A stretch of 32,869 nt of DNA, from the NCBI RefSeq assembly GCF_026627505.1, contig NZ_JAPNLK010000088.1, positions 1 to 32,869 on the forward strand, given 5' to 3'. Of this stretch, positions 1-7,676 are shown in pieces; the first letter of the stretch is position 1; every line of letters starts with the position of its first letter. The translations under genes and the position numbers were made by a program. The notes under the pieces are model-generated. The model was not told the origin of the DNA, did no database searches, and saw only the letters and a list, made by a program, of their open reading frames with translations. Origin of the DNA: Streptomyces sp. H27-H5 (lineage in GTDB: Bacteria; Actinomycetota; Actinomycetes; Streptomycetales; Streptomycetaceae).

Positions 1-123
1 GCTCGACAGCTACATCATCAACCGCAACGAGAACGCCAAGCCCTTCCGCTGGACCTACAAGGGCACCCCACTCAAGGAAGCAGCCTGACCAACACCCCTC
101 CACGAACTTTCGCGGTGCAGCAC
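1..123 (+). mobile_element. Right end of an IS630-type insertion sequence
   Basis: After the transposase stop the sequence runs to AACTTTCGCGGTGCAGCAC, ending at 123, and is followed by TA at 124-125. IS630 elements insert at TA and duplicate it, and their ends commonly carry this kind of CTTTYGCGGTGCA sequence, so base 123 is the inferred outer end. The matching left end lies outside the window, so the boundary is unproven. Confidence 0.5.
2..88 (+). CDS. IS630-family transposase, C-terminal end (partial)
   Basis: Only the last 28 codons lie in the window, read in frame 2 and ending in TGA at 86-88. The peptide ends NENAKPFRWTYKG followed by a short tail. The 'N-x-KPF-x-WT' motif is the conserved C-terminal signature of IS630/Tc1-mariner-type DDE transposases, where the chain usually ends shortly after it. 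The catalytic DDE residues lie outside the window, so activity cannot be judged. The gene is followed within 40 bases by the inferred end of the element and then by a DUF3800 fragment, which suggests the IS landed inside or next to that gene. Confidence 0.7.
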   Translation, partial: LDSYIINRNENAKPFRWTYKGTPLKEAA

Positions 124-125
124 TA

Positions 126-488
126 GGAACCCGCTACGCGAAGCCGGAACGGGTCGTGATGCCGATCGTCACCGCCCCGTCGGATCATGTCCCACACCTC
201 CAGCTTGCTGATCTTGTGACTGCTGCCACGACTGCCGCAGTTTCAGGGCGGGAGGCAGGGCAGGAGCTTGTCGACGTGCTCAAGCCGCTGGCACGTCGCA
301 ACGCATACGGCTACGTCGGCGGCGCTGGACTGGTGTTCTGGCCGCCCAACCTCAACGACCTCTACTACTGGGTGCTCGGAGAGGACACTTACGTCAAGGG
401 AGGTACGGGCCACCCCATCGGGCCCACGAACGATCCATTCGCACAGCCGGGGCGCCCCTTCCGGAACAACAGCGGAATCCCGGACTAG
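126..488 (+). pseudogene. DUF3800 protein, C-terminal fragment
   Basis: The frame is open from the IS end to TAG at 486-488. The recognisable part runs from a GTG codon at 156. The peptide HVPHLQLADLVTAATTAAV matches the conserved C-terminal 'QLADLVA' block of DUF3800 proteins, which are RNase H-fold proteins often found in mobile elements. Full-length members are usually 200-300 residues. Only about 110-120 residues remain, and the N-terminal half with its aspartates is missing, so this looks like a gene cut by the IS to its left. Its stop codon overlaps the stop of the convergent phage gene in the palindrome CTAG at 485-488. It may be a non-functional remnant or could still be expressed from an internal GTG. 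Confidence 0.6.
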
Positions 489-715
489 TCCAATGCTGCG
501 CCCAGCAGGCGGTGTTCATGCGCACCGAGGTAGCGCACGGCGGCCTCCTCGCTCACACGGAGCTGGTCACGAAGCGCGATAACGATCAGACGACGCAGCA
601 TCACGGGATCGGTGGTGACCTCGACAGGGGGAACCGCGGGCTCGACGGCGCCCTCCGTGATCCGTTCGGATCGGATTGCCCCGTCTGCGATGTGCGTGAC
701 GTCGGGTTCGCTCAT
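485..715 (-). CDS. Small phage protein, last gene of the joining module
   Basis: Encodes 76 residues of no family I recognise. The chain begins MSEPDVTHIADGAI and has an amphipathic C-terminal half (MLRRLIVIALRDQLRVSEEAAVRYLG) that is probably helical. The ATG overlaps the stop of the upstream gene by 4 bases (ATGA), so it is translationally coupled to the tail-terminator-like gene. In an intact siphophage the major tail protein would be expected next, but the following DNA is a convergent DUF3800 fragment and IS630. The gene is well supported as coding by the overlap chain. Its role is unknown. Confidence 0.6.
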   Translation of the reverse strand: MSEPDVTHIADGAIRSERITEGAVEPAVPPVEVTTDPVMLRRLIVIALRDQLRVSEEAAVRYLGAHEHRLLGAALD

Positions 716-1158
716 GGGCCCACTCCAGGATGCGAGGTCGTCGTACTGAGGCTGTACCGCTGTACGTACGTTACGACGTCCCCCGTGACCGTAGGGTCGG
801 CGCCTTCATCCACGACCAGCTCGCGCGCCCAAACGGTGGCGCTGGCAACAGTCAGGGGCTGCTCCCAACCGCCGGCCGAGGTCCGTCCGAGAAACCCCCG
901 GCGGACCCGGTCGGCCAGCCACTCGGCTTGGTCGACGCGGGCGGCAACGATCGTCACCTGATAGGTGAGGTGGGCGTCCTCGGAAGCGTCAGAGAAAGGC
1001 GCGCCGTCCACCGGGCCGCCCATCGGATACAGGACGCTGTACGGCGGCGGCGCCGGTTTGCCGTTCACCAGCGGAAGCACCCCGACCCCGCAGGGCCGGC
1101 CGGTGGCCGCCACCAGCATCGTGCGGACGGCCACGGTCACAGGGGCGCGGTCGATCAC
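712..1158 (-). CDS. Putative tail terminator / tail completion protein
   Basis: Encodes 148 residues from a GTG at 1158 that overlaps the upstream stop as GTGA. An in-frame start 27 codons further out would give an arginine-rich lead with no support. The chain has 'PYSVLYPMGGPVDGAPFSD' followed by 'LTYQVTIVAARVDQAEWLADRVRRGF', the pattern of actinophage tail-completion proteins (gpU/DUF3168-like fold) that cap the tail tube before head joining. Position after the gp10-like gene agrees with this. A terminator without tail-tube genes in the window is odd. Family assignment is by eye and could be only structural-analogue level. Confidence 0.6.
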   Translation of the reverse strand: MIDRAPVTVAVRTMLVAATGRPCGVGVLPLVNGKPAPPPYSVLYPMGGPVDGAPFSDASEDAHLTYQVTIVAARVDQAEWLADRVRRGFLGRTSAGGWEQPLTVASATVWARELVVDEGADPTVTGDVVTYVQRYSLSTTTSHPGVGP

Positions 1159-1394
1159 TCGGCGCCCCGCGTGAAGTGGTCGGCGGCCGGGCCTTCGATG
1201 CTGAGGACGCCGTACCGGCACAGCCCGAGAGCATCCCACTCGCTGAGCCCGGGGGTGGTGATGACCGACAAGGAGCGGTCACCGTCCGCGTCCAGGACTT
1301 CCGCGACGACCACGGCACGGGAGAGGATGCCCCGCTCGTGCCCGCCGAGGACCTCGGTCAGCACGGTCTCGATGTCTGCGGCCAGCTCGTTCAC
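1155..1394 (-). CDS. Hypothetical phage protein of the head-tail joining module
   Basis: Encodes 79 residues from GTG at 1394, with GTGA overlaps at both ends. It is acidic, with a central hydrophobic strand (SRAVVVAEVLDADGDRSLSV) and the pattern LGLCRYGVLSIEGPA. I do not recognise a family. Because it is locked by 4-base overlaps between the gp10-like gene and the tail-terminator-like gene, it probably acts in head-tail joining or tail assembly. Confidence 0.6.
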   Translation of the reverse strand: MNELAADIETVLTEVLGGHERGILSRAVVVAEVLDADGDRSLSVITTPGLSEWDALGLCRYGVLSIEGPAADHFTRGAE

Positions 1395-1798
1395 AGGGCA
1401 CGCTCCACCGCTGCACCGAGCAAGCGGGCGACGATAGGACCGGCCTGCTGCATCGCGGGTCCGACGTGCGGGAACGGGGGCTGCGCGTACCGGCGGCCGA
1501 GGCTGTCCGTGCCGACGAACCCGTACTCAAGACGCCGGGCCTGCGGTGCGGTCGATCCGACCTGCGCGACGAACACGGGCCCGGCCGCATGGACTTCGGA
1601 CTGCCACGATGCCCGGTAGCGGCCGGTGATCACGCGCGGGCCCGGACGGCCGGATGCCCGCTGCCGGATCTGGGCGACGAGCAGCGCGGCACTGACCCGC
1701 ATCGCTGTCTCGGACTCCGACCGGAGGACAACCCCACCACGGTCCAGAGCGGCAGCGAGCGCGGCGGGGTGATTGTACGAGTCCGCCTTCTTACCCAT
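1391..1798 (-). CDS. HK97 gp10-like head-tail joining / tail component
   Basis: Encodes 135 residues from ATG at 1798, overlapping the upstream stop by 8 bases. The chain has a basic N-terminus, a helix rich in alanine and leucine, then 'RVITGRYRASWQSEV' and 'ARRLEYGF' and 'PHVGPAM'. This order (T/G-x-YRxSW, then RRLEYG, then PxxxPA) is characteristic of HK97-gp10 family proteins of siphophages, which act at the head-tail interface. The length matches the family (about 120-150). It sits between the DUF6093-type gene and the tail terminator, as in many Streptomyces prophages. Confidence 0.75.
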   Translation of the reverse strand: MGKKADSYNHPAALAAALDRGGVVLRSESETAMRVSAALLVAQIRQRASGRPGPRVITGRYRASWQSEVHAAGPVFVAQVGSTAPQARRLEYGFVGTDSLGRRYAQPPFPHVGPAMQQAGPIVARLLGAAVERAL

Positions 1799-2204
1799 CG
1801 GTCCTCCGGTTGTGCTGCTCCAGCCACACCGTACGGATCACCGGGAAGCTGGAGACCTCACCCAGGGTCGTCACCTCGTACGTGCGACCGCGTGCCTGCT
1901 CGTCCAGAGACTTGACCACCAGCACCGTGTCGTGGTCTTCGAGCTCGGGGGCCGCAAGAGGCAGGATCAGCTTGTAGCCGGCCCGGACCTCTTCCAGCCA
2001 TGCCCCGTCCCGGCCGCGCGAACGGATCTTCTCCTGTTGCGGGTAGAGGCCAGCCCGGCCCTCGTACACGACCAGGGGCGCCGCCGGAGCGAGTGCCCCC
2101 GTTTCCGGGTCGAGGATCTCCTCCCCGGCGGCCCGAGTCACCTTGACCCAGTCCGGCATCATGTGCCGCTCCAGAACACGGCTGACACTCAGCTGATCAA
2201 GCAC
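1791..2204 (-). CDS. DUF6093-type phage head-tail protein
   Basis: Encodes 137 residues from GTG at 2204, overlapping the upstream stop by 8 bases. The N-terminus has 'LERHMMPDWVKVTRAAGEEILDPETGAL', followed later by 'YEGRAGLYPQ' and 'PVIRTVWLEQHN'. This layout (H-x-MPD, DPETG, LYEG, then R-T-x-WL) is that of the actinophage DUF6093 family, small beta-rich proteins encoded just upstream of gp10-like genes and thought to be head-tail connector or stopper components. Function is inferred from position and has not been shown for this sequence. Confidence 0.7.
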   Translation of the reverse strand: MLDQLSVSRVLERHMMPDWVKVTRAAGEEILDPETGALAPAAPLVVYEGRAGLYPQQEKIRSRGRDGAWLEEVRAGYKLILPLAAPELEDHDTVLVVKSLDEQARGRTYEVTTLGEVSSFPVIRTVWLEQHNRRTDG

Positions 2205-2565
2205 CGGCCGCCCACTCCTTCAGCTGGGCGAGCAGCCCGCGGGTCAGCTCACCCGGTTGACCATCAAGGTCATCGCGGGCGAACACAGCCTCATCCAGCT
2301 TCCGGGCGTCGACCGCGTTGAGGAATTCGATCACCACATGCTGGAGATCCGCCGGCTCGGCCATGACCTCTGCCAGGCCGTCGAAGCCGAAGCCCTCCCA
2401 GCCAGGCGACAGATAGAGGGTGATCTCGGGGCCCTCATCGACGGTCTGCGTGATCCGGTACGCATCCACGGCCGCCGCCACGTCCTGCCCATCGACCTCG
2501 ATCACGGCCGGTCCGCCCGGGCGGGCAGCAACACGGACACGTCGGGCCTCATCGAAAACGCTCAT
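2197..2565 (-). CDS. Putative head-tail connector protein
   Basis: Encodes 122 residues from ATG at 2565, beginning MSVFDEARRVRVAARPGG and acidic throughout, with 'VIEVDGQDVAAAVDAYRITQTVD' and 'ITLYLSPGWEGFGFDGLAEV'. I do not recognise a named family. It opens the joining module and overlaps the next gene, so a connector or adaptor role is likely. No Shine-Dalgarno sequence is visible before the ATG. A promoter -10 (TAGGCT) ends 7 bases upstream, so the transcript may start at the ATG itself and be leaderless, which is common in actinobacteria. Confidence 0.55.
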   Translation of the reverse strand: MSVFDEARRVRVAARPGGPAVIEVDGQDVAAAVDAYRITQTVDEGPEITLYLSPGWEGFGFDGLAEVMAEPADLQHVVIEFLNAVDARKLDEAVFARDDLDGQPGELTRGLLAQLKEWAAGA

Positions 2566-2572
2566 GATTCGG

Positions 2573-2600
2573 AGCCTAGGTGTACGAGACAGACGCCCAA
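2573..2600 (-). promoter_or_regulatory. Promoter of the head-tail joining operon
   Basis: On the minus strand, TTGGGC (2600-2595) is followed after 16 bases by TAGGCT (2578-2573). The 16-base spacing and TAGNNT -10 match the other phage promoters in this window. The predicted start point falls on or next to the ATG at 2565, implying leaderless mRNA. It restarts transcription after the bNACHT and membrane-protein cargo. Confidence 0.5.
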
Positions 2601-2649
2601 CCTGGCCAAACCACCAACCTGACAGCGGTCACCCCGGCATCCTGGCGAC

Positions 2650-3318
2650 GTGAAAACGGAACACCTCATCGCGCTCTGGGCCATCCCCGCAGGGGTTGTC
2701 GGCACGATCATCGGCACTGTCCTCGGCGCCCGACTCACCGCACGGGCCGTCAGGCACAGGGACGAGCAGATAGCCCGTGACGAACTCGAACGACTGGCAG
2801 ACGAGTTCGCAAACGCCGTCCTCGCAATTCGGATCACCGGCCACACCAGCGACTTCCTGTGGAACGGTCGAAACGCAGTCCTTAAGACGATCCTCATGGC
2901 CGGCACGCAGTTCGCCGCCGGAATGCTGACGCCGACCCGAACCGGAGCCGCCGCGATCTCCGAAGGCTCCGCACGGGCCAGCGCCCTGATCGCCTTCATC
3001 GACGGGAACCGCAACCAGGCCGCCACCGAAGTCGCCACCGCCCTCAAGCACGCGATTCGCTGCTCCATGCCCCTCGCCCGACACGAGCACCCGGACGTCG
3101 CCGCCACGACCGACGCCGTCCTCGACGCAGTGCTCCACCACCGTAGCCAGCCCGTCCTGGACAACCGACTCCGCGCCTTCCGCAACGCCGTGCGGACGGC
3201 GGCAACACCGCCTCCTTCGCAGTGGCGCCGCGCAGCCCGTTCGGTACGGGCGCGATGCACCGCAACGGTCACTTACGTGCGGACCCGTCTCAGGCGCACT
3301 CCCGCCTCTGCGCCGTAG
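2650..3318 (+). CDS. Membrane-anchored helical protein on the opposite strand (cargo)
   Basis: Encodes 222 residues from GTG at 2650. Residues about 5-27 form one hydrophobic segment (ALWAIPAGVVGTIIGTVLGA), followed by a long, charged, mainly helical region with coiled-coil character (RDEQIARDELERLADEFANAV). The C-terminus is strongly basic. I do not recognise a family. It is divergent from the head-tail operon and convergent with the bNACHT gene, so it is transcribed against the phage late genes, as expected of an independently expressed lysogeny-time cargo gene. Whether it works with the bNACHT protein is unknown. Confidence 0.55.
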   Translation: MKTEHLIALWAIPAGVVGTIIGTVLGARLTARAVRHRDEQIARDELERLADEFANAVLAIRITGHTSDFLWNGRNAVLKTILMAGTQFAAGMLTPTRTGAAAISEGSARASALIAFIDGNRNQAATEVATALKHAIRCSMPLARHEHPDVAATTDAVLDAVLHHRSQPVLDNRLRAFRNAVRTAATPPPSQWRRAARSVRARCTATVTYVRTRLRRTPASAP

Positions 3319-3939
3319 CCACCAGTACACGCCGCCCCTGGACCGTCACGTTCGCTGCCGTAGCGTGAGCCACGTCCATTAATCAAAGCTGGCTGCTGTG
3401 CTTATCGGACCCGATGCCCCGCCCTCGCCCGAGGAGCGGGGCACCGCCATTTCTTGCCACGGAGCGCCTCGTGCTGACTGTTTCCTCTTCTGCCCATTAC
3501 GGCCCTCCATGACCGCCAGCGCGGCGCGGCGGGACCACGCGGAACTAGCGTTTCGGTCAAAGAACGGCCGCCGGGATCGAACCGTCCACCCGGGGGCACG
3601 AGAGCCGCATGACTCTCCTCCTGCTGTTCCTGCTGCCCCTCGGCCTGGCCCTGGTGCTGGTGGCCACCCGTGAACCGCACCACCGCGGCTGGCAACGCGA
3701 GGGCCGTTGATTGAGCGCACGTTTCTCGGCTTCGCCAGGAGTAGGCCCTCCTGCAGAGGCTTTGATCGTCAAGTCCAGGATCGCGACGAGGACGTGATGC
3801 CCGGATCCGCGTCCCGCCGAAGGGGTCCGGGCAGCCCCAGAACCCTTGGACTCCTGCCAGGTAGGCATGGCCTACGTCCTTCAGGTGCTACGCCGACCGC
3901 CCCGCCTGCCGCCAAGGGCGTGTTGACCATTGCTCTTCG
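3319..3939. other. Intergenic stretch between convergent cargo genes
   Basis: About 620 bases separate the ends of the plus-strand membrane gene and the minus-strand bNACHT gene. Apart from a possible 33-residue membrane peptide at 3609-3710, I see no convincing gene. Frames on both strands are open for 90-110 codons but lack family motifs and plausible starts. A tRNA T-loop-like string at 3570-3583 has no matching tRNA. Confidence 0.5.
3609..3710 (+). CDS. Possible small single-pass membrane peptide
   Basis: ATG at 3609 opens a 33-codon frame ending in TGA at 3708-3710. Residues 2-19 are an uninterrupted hydrophobic run (MTLLLLFLLPLGLALVLVA) followed by a short basic tail, the layout of small inner-membrane peptides. 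The Shine-Dalgarno is weak. Because Leu/Val-rich frames arise easily in GC-rich DNA, coding is uncertain. Confidence 0.3.
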   Translation: MTLLLLFLLPLGLALVLVATREPHHRGWQREGR

Positions 3940-6840
3940 TCACTGCTTCGGACGAATCGGGCGCGCAGGCCGCCGTCCGAATTGCGGCGGAATCTGAGCG
4001 GTGGTGAGTAGCGATGTCTGCCCTGCGCACCAGTCGGCGAACCAGCTAGGTACGGCTCCAGTCCCCTTCAGGGCGTGTAGTTCTCTCATGCTGAACGGCT
4101 CTGCTCCCGAGATGACAGTGCGTCCTGGGCCGTTGATCCGTGTACTGATCGCCCGGTCGAACCATGGTTCTCCATGGATGAAGGCGACATGCTTGTGAAG
4201 AGGGTGGTGGGCGGGCGCCGTCACTTCGAAAAGTGCGCAGCATGCCCAGATGAAGGCGTCGCGGATATCAGGATTCTGAGCAGCCTCGGCAAGCTTGTCG
4301 GGTGCCAAGACGGTGGTCTCCTCCCCGAGGCGCGCAAAAACGGTGCTGAGGAAGGTGCCGTCAACCTGAGGCAGGCCAGCTCGCATTGATGCGCCAAAAG
4401 CCGCTGTGATCTTGCCCGCGTCGTGGAACCCATCGCCTTCGGCGAGAAGTTCTTCCATGTCCAGAACAACCGGCCCGGGGACTGTTTCGCCGAATGCTTG
4501 GAATCCCAGAGTCCACTCCCAGGCGTCGGGAAGTTGGTCTGGCTCCACCAGCGCGTTGCGCAGCAGGTATGCCATGAGGGGAGGGTCCGGAAGCCGCGTG
4601 ATTCCCTGGGTCACTTCGTACATCTGCTGTTCCCACTGCGGATCGAACATCGGGGTTTCTCCGCTCCAGTAGAAGCGCGCCCACCTGACGAGGGCTTGTA
4701 GGGCATGGCGCGGTTCTGCGCGGAGTTTGGCTATAAACCTGTCCCTCGGGTCTCGGGAGAGTTCAAAGACGGCCATCGCGGTGTCGCGGCTTGCTTCCGG
4801 CGTGCCCGCAGCCCAGGCGACCAAGAGGGCATCGAAGATGGCATCCGTCGATTGGGGGGGCAGTGGAGCTGCGTTCATCACGCGCAGACACAGTGAAAGG
4901 TACTTCGCGGAGGCCTCGCGGCTGCTGTTTTTGGACCTCTGCATCAGGCTGAGGACGACATCGCGTGCGCCGCCGTCATATTTCACGTCGGCGCACTGGA
5001 AGATCACGTCCACCAGCACGGAGCTCGCGTCCCGATCGTAGGCGAGGACCATCTCTTCGACTACCTCGTCGAGTGTTCGCGCACGCCGCACGAGGGCTTC
5101 CGCTGCGAAGTACTCCATGAAGGTGCGGTGCGTGAAGCCAAACAGTCGGTGGTCGACGGAGTCCGTGCCCTGATAGGAAAGCAGCCAGGCTCGGTCCGCG
5201 CAAAAATCCAGGAAGTCCTGAGCCCGGTAGCGGGCGTCGACCTCGTTGACCGAGGCCGTGTCCGTGAAGAAGGTGGCGATCAGCTTTCTCAGCTGCCCTT
5301 CTTGCACGCCGGCTTGGGCCGTCTGGCTCTTGTAAAAGAAGAGCGCAAGTTCCTGCATCAGGCGGTTGCCGTAGTCCCGGTGGTCTATCGGCTGCTCGAT
5401 GTGGCGCATGGCGTCCCATCGCTGGAACAACAGGTCGGCACACTGCTCGTACACGAGGCGGCGATTACGTGGGATGTACCCGCGGGCGCGGTACAGGGCG
5501 CACAACAGCGAGAGCATGAGGGGGTTCGTTCGAATGTCGGGAACGTTCTCCGTTTCCCGCATGAACGCCAGACGTTCCTGCTCGGATCGTTCCGTAGCCG
5601 CGAACCACTTCTCCGTGTACTGGCCGACCTGCTCAAGAGAGAAGTCGTCCAGCTCAAAGATGTCGAAGTGCTTTGTGTCGAATGGGGCCTTGTTGTATCC
5701 GACGCGCCGAGCCGTAACGAGAATCGGTATGAGTGGGAATCGGTTCGCGAACGCCTCGATGGTCCGCACGAAATTCATACGGCGGCCGATGTCGACGATC
5801 TCATCGATACCGTCGAAGATCACGAAGGAGCGGCCGAGGGTAGCGAGGTCTCCGACAACTTCCTCTGAAACCTCCAGTTGCAGATTCTCACGCAGCGAGC
5901 GGGTGATCGCCGACAGGATGTATGCGGCCCCGTTGGGGACATCCTTGCAGGCCACCACAAGAGGGGCGTAGGCAGTGCCCGAGCCGGAACGGGAGAGCTG
6001 ATGGACGAGATTTTGCGTCATAGTGCTCTTGCCGACACCCGGATTGCCAAGGACTACACACCGTGGGCGCCCCAGGGGTGAAACCAGGAAGGAGTCGTCA
6101 TGGAATTCATCGGAACCGCGCTTGTGGAGGTTCCGCTGCACATATAGCGCCTCGTGATCGAAGCGGGACGTCTCACTGCCGGGACTGAAGGTGTGGGCGA
6201 GGTTGAGTTCGGCGTACCGACGTTCCGATGCGGCTCTGATGTCAGCCAGCACCTCACGTGCCTGCTTTACTCGTGTCGATGATCCGAGAATGTCGACAAT
6301 GTCTCGAAAGGCAACGTTGGGAGGAGCGTCGCCACCTGCCACCTGAGGCGCGGCTCCGATGTAGGCGGTGACCTTCTCCAGGTCGGCGGCGCTGAGCGTC
6401 GCGGTGATGCTGTCATCACGCGGGAACACGCTCTCCATGTAGGACACAGCGAGCCGCCAGAGCGCGTCTGCGAGCCCAGACCAGTTGTAGCCATGCTCGT
6501 CGCAGAAGTCTTCCGCCCGGGCCGTGAAGGTATCCTCGTACTCCGTCTCAAGCGACGCCAGTGCGTCCTGAGACCTGATACCGAGCCTTGCAATGAAGAG
6601 GAACTGCGACAGCGCGACGATTTCCGGCTGTTCGAGGAATTGCGATACCTGGGCTACCTGGTCCTGGGTCAGCAGAGCTACCGTCTCACCCGCGCCATCT
6701 TTGAGGAGAAGACCTCCACGCTCGTCGGACTCCTCCGACCAGATGGCAGGCGGAGTATCTCCCGTCACTGGGGTTGACGACCTCGACACGAACGCCGCTG
6801 CAACGCGTCCGATCACGCTGCCCACAACTACTGGCTCCAC
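3940..6840 (-). CDS. Bacterial NACHT NTPase (bNACHT, NLR-like antiphage protein)
   Basis: Encodes 966 residues. I place the start at GTG 6840 because GGAGG lies 8 bases upstream; the frame extends 69 codons further but that lead is low-complexity. Residues 1-200 are helical with no recognised effector domain. The NACHT module follows: Walker A GNPGVGKST at about 265-273, Walker B SFVIFDGIDEI at about 338-347 (the D-x-x-DE form typical of NACHT), and a sensor strand ILVTARRVGY at about 373-382. An F-T-HRTFMEYFAAEAL block marks the C-terminal end of the NACHT core, and about 380 helical residues follow. Bacterial NACHT proteins protect against phage by STAND-type oligomerisation upon sensing infection. 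Here the gene splits the capsid genes from the joining genes of a prophage, so it is probably superinfection-blocking cargo. Confidence 0.85.
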   Translation of the reverse strand: MEPVVVGSVIGRVAAAFVSRSSTPVTGDTPPAIWSEESDERGGLLLKDGAGETVALLTQDQVAQVSQFLEQPEIVALSQFLFIARLGIRSQDALASLETEYEDTFTARAEDFCDEHGYNWSGLADALWRLAVSYMESVFPRDDSITATLSAADLEKVTAYIGAAPQVAGGDAPPNVAFRDIVDILGSSTRVKQAREVLADIRAASERRYAELNLAHTFSPGSETSRFDHEALYVQRNLHKRGSDEFHDDSFLVSPLGRPRCVVLGNPGVGKSTMTQNLVHQLSRSGSGTAYAPLVVACKDVPNGAAYILSAITRSLRENLQLEVSEEVVGDLATLGRSFVIFDGIDEIVDIGRRMNFVRTIEAFANRFPLIPILVTARRVGYNKAPFDTKHFDIFELDDFSLEQVGQYTEKWFAATERSEQERLAFMRETENVPDIRTNPLMLSLLCALYRARGYIPRNRRLVYEQCADLLFQRWDAMRHIEQPIDHRDYGNRLMQELALFFYKSQTAQAGVQEGQLRKLIATFFTDTASVNEVDARYRAQDFLDFCADRAWLLSYQGTDSVDHRLFGFTHRTFMEYFAAEALVRRARTLDEVVEEMVLAYDRDASSVLVDVIFQCADVKYDGGARDVVLSLMQRSKNSSREASAKYLSLCLRVMNAAPLPPQSTDAIFDALLVAWAAGTPEASRDTAMAVFELSRDPRDRFIAKLRAEPRHALQALVRWARFYWSGETPMFDPQWEQQMYEVTQGITRLPDPPLMAYLLRNALVEPDQLPDAWEWTLGFQAFGETVPGPVVLDMEELLAEGDGFHDAGKITAAFGASMRAGLPQVDGTFLSTVFARLGEETTVLAPDKLAEAAQNPDIRDAFIWACCALFEVTAPAHHPLHKHVAFIHGEPWFDRAISTRINGPGRTVISGAEPFSMRELHALKGTGAVPSWFADWCAGQTSLLTTAQIPPQFGRRPARPIRPKQ

Positions 6841-7099
6841 TGATGCCCCCTCCGCGCGGTCCGTTTCACATCTTCGCAGAAGACATGTCGCGGCTGTGGC
6901 CCTTACCTGTCCGCGAGGCCAGACGAACGGCACTGCATGGGCTGGTCTTGGTCGGGCCACAGCCTGCGGGCTCGGTGGCGATGTCTGGGCGCGGGCCGTC
7001 CGAGCAAGGACTGGAAGCCAGGCACGCGATGCGGTGAGGCTGTCCAACTGAAAGTGGCGTCGAGGTGCCCGGTGAGATTCATGCTCGGAAGGGCTCAGC

Positions 7100-7420
7100 T
7101 CACCGTCGGGGACGGCTGGTCAACGGCACCGACACGAGGGTCTCCGGCATCCCCGGGACAGGATCGTCCGGCGCTGTCTGGGTGTCGAGCTGGTTCAGCC
7201 GGCGTTCGAGGGCCGCCACATTGGCCGAGTGGTCGATCGTCGCGACTCCGTTGACGGTCACGCGCAGCGGCTCGGAGAGCAGGGCAGCGATTCGCTCGCT
7301 CAGCACTTCACCCGCGACGGCCCGCGCACTGCCGAGCTGGTCGTATCTCTGGGCGAGGTCGACGGGGTCGGTATCGGGACCTAGCTGCGAGATCAACCAC
7401 CTCAGGGTGCCGCTATCCAT
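7100..7420 (-). CDS. Hypothetical protein following the capsid genes
   Basis: Encodes 106 residues from ATG at 7420, with a strong AGAGGAG ribosome site 6 bases upstream. The chain is mainly helical, has 'LRWLISQLGPDTDPVDLAQRYDQLG' and 'VAALERRLNQLDTQ', and ends with a basic tail. No family is recognised. It follows the capsid operon after a hairpin terminator and precedes the bNACHT gene. It is the size of a head-tail adaptor, but I see no adaptor signature. About 260 bases between it and the bNACHT start contain no gene I can support. Confidence 0.5.
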   Translation of the reverse strand: MDSGTLRWLISQLGPDTDPVDLAQRYDQLGSARAVAGEVLSERIAALLSEPLRVTVNGVATIDHSANVAALERRLNQLDTQTAPDDPVPGMPETLVSVPLTSRPRR

Positions 7421-7443
7421 GGTGCTCCTCTTGCAGGTGAAGG

Positions 7444-7473
7444 GGCGGGGAGGAGTGTGGACTCCTCCCCGCC
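7444..7473 (-). terminator. Hairpin after the capsid operon
   Basis: A perfect 12-bp stem, GGCGGGGAGGAG at 7444-7455 pairing with CTCCTCCCCGCC at 7462-7473, with a 6-base loop. It lies just after the stop of the 65-residue gene and before the 106-residue gene, and would stop or thin out the strong capsid transcript. There is no clear T-run, as is common in actinobacterial terminators. Confidence 0.6.
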
Positions 7474-7478
7474 GGGGA

Positions 7479-7676
7479 CTATGCCAGCGTCTTGCGCGCG
7501 GGCTTGGCCTTCGGCGCTGGTTCGTTTTCCCAGCACTTCGGGTTGGTGATCTGGTCGGCGATCTCCGGGTCCGTGACTTCCGTTCCAGGGGTGAGGACGA
7601 TCGGCGTGCGGTCGACGGGGTCGAGGACGTGGACGGTCGCGGCCAGGACGCCGAGCGCCCGGAGGGCGGCGCTCAC
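7479..7676 (-). CDS. Small protein coupled to the major capsid gene
   Basis: Encodes 65 residues from GTG at 7676, which overlaps the capsid stop as GTGA; a longer frame upstream lacks support. The middle reads 'PVDRTPIVLTPGTEVTDPEIADQITNPKCW' and the C-terminus is Lys/Ala/Pro-rich (APKAKPARKTLA). Small proteins with a 'V-P-I-x-L-x-P-G-x-x-V' core and charged tail often directly follow actinophage capsid genes and may be capsid-associated or head-completion factors. Assigned by position only. Confidence 0.55.
   Translation of the reverse strand: MSAALRALGVLAATVHVLDPVDRTPIVLTPGTEVTDPEIADQITNPKCWENEPAPKAKPARKTLA

Noticed and set aside
3570..3583. tRNA T-loop-like string (GGTTCGATCCCGGC on the minus strand)
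   Set aside because: The T-stem has a mismatch, there is no CCA or matching acceptor arm within tRNA length, and no D-arm or anticodon arm can be folded.
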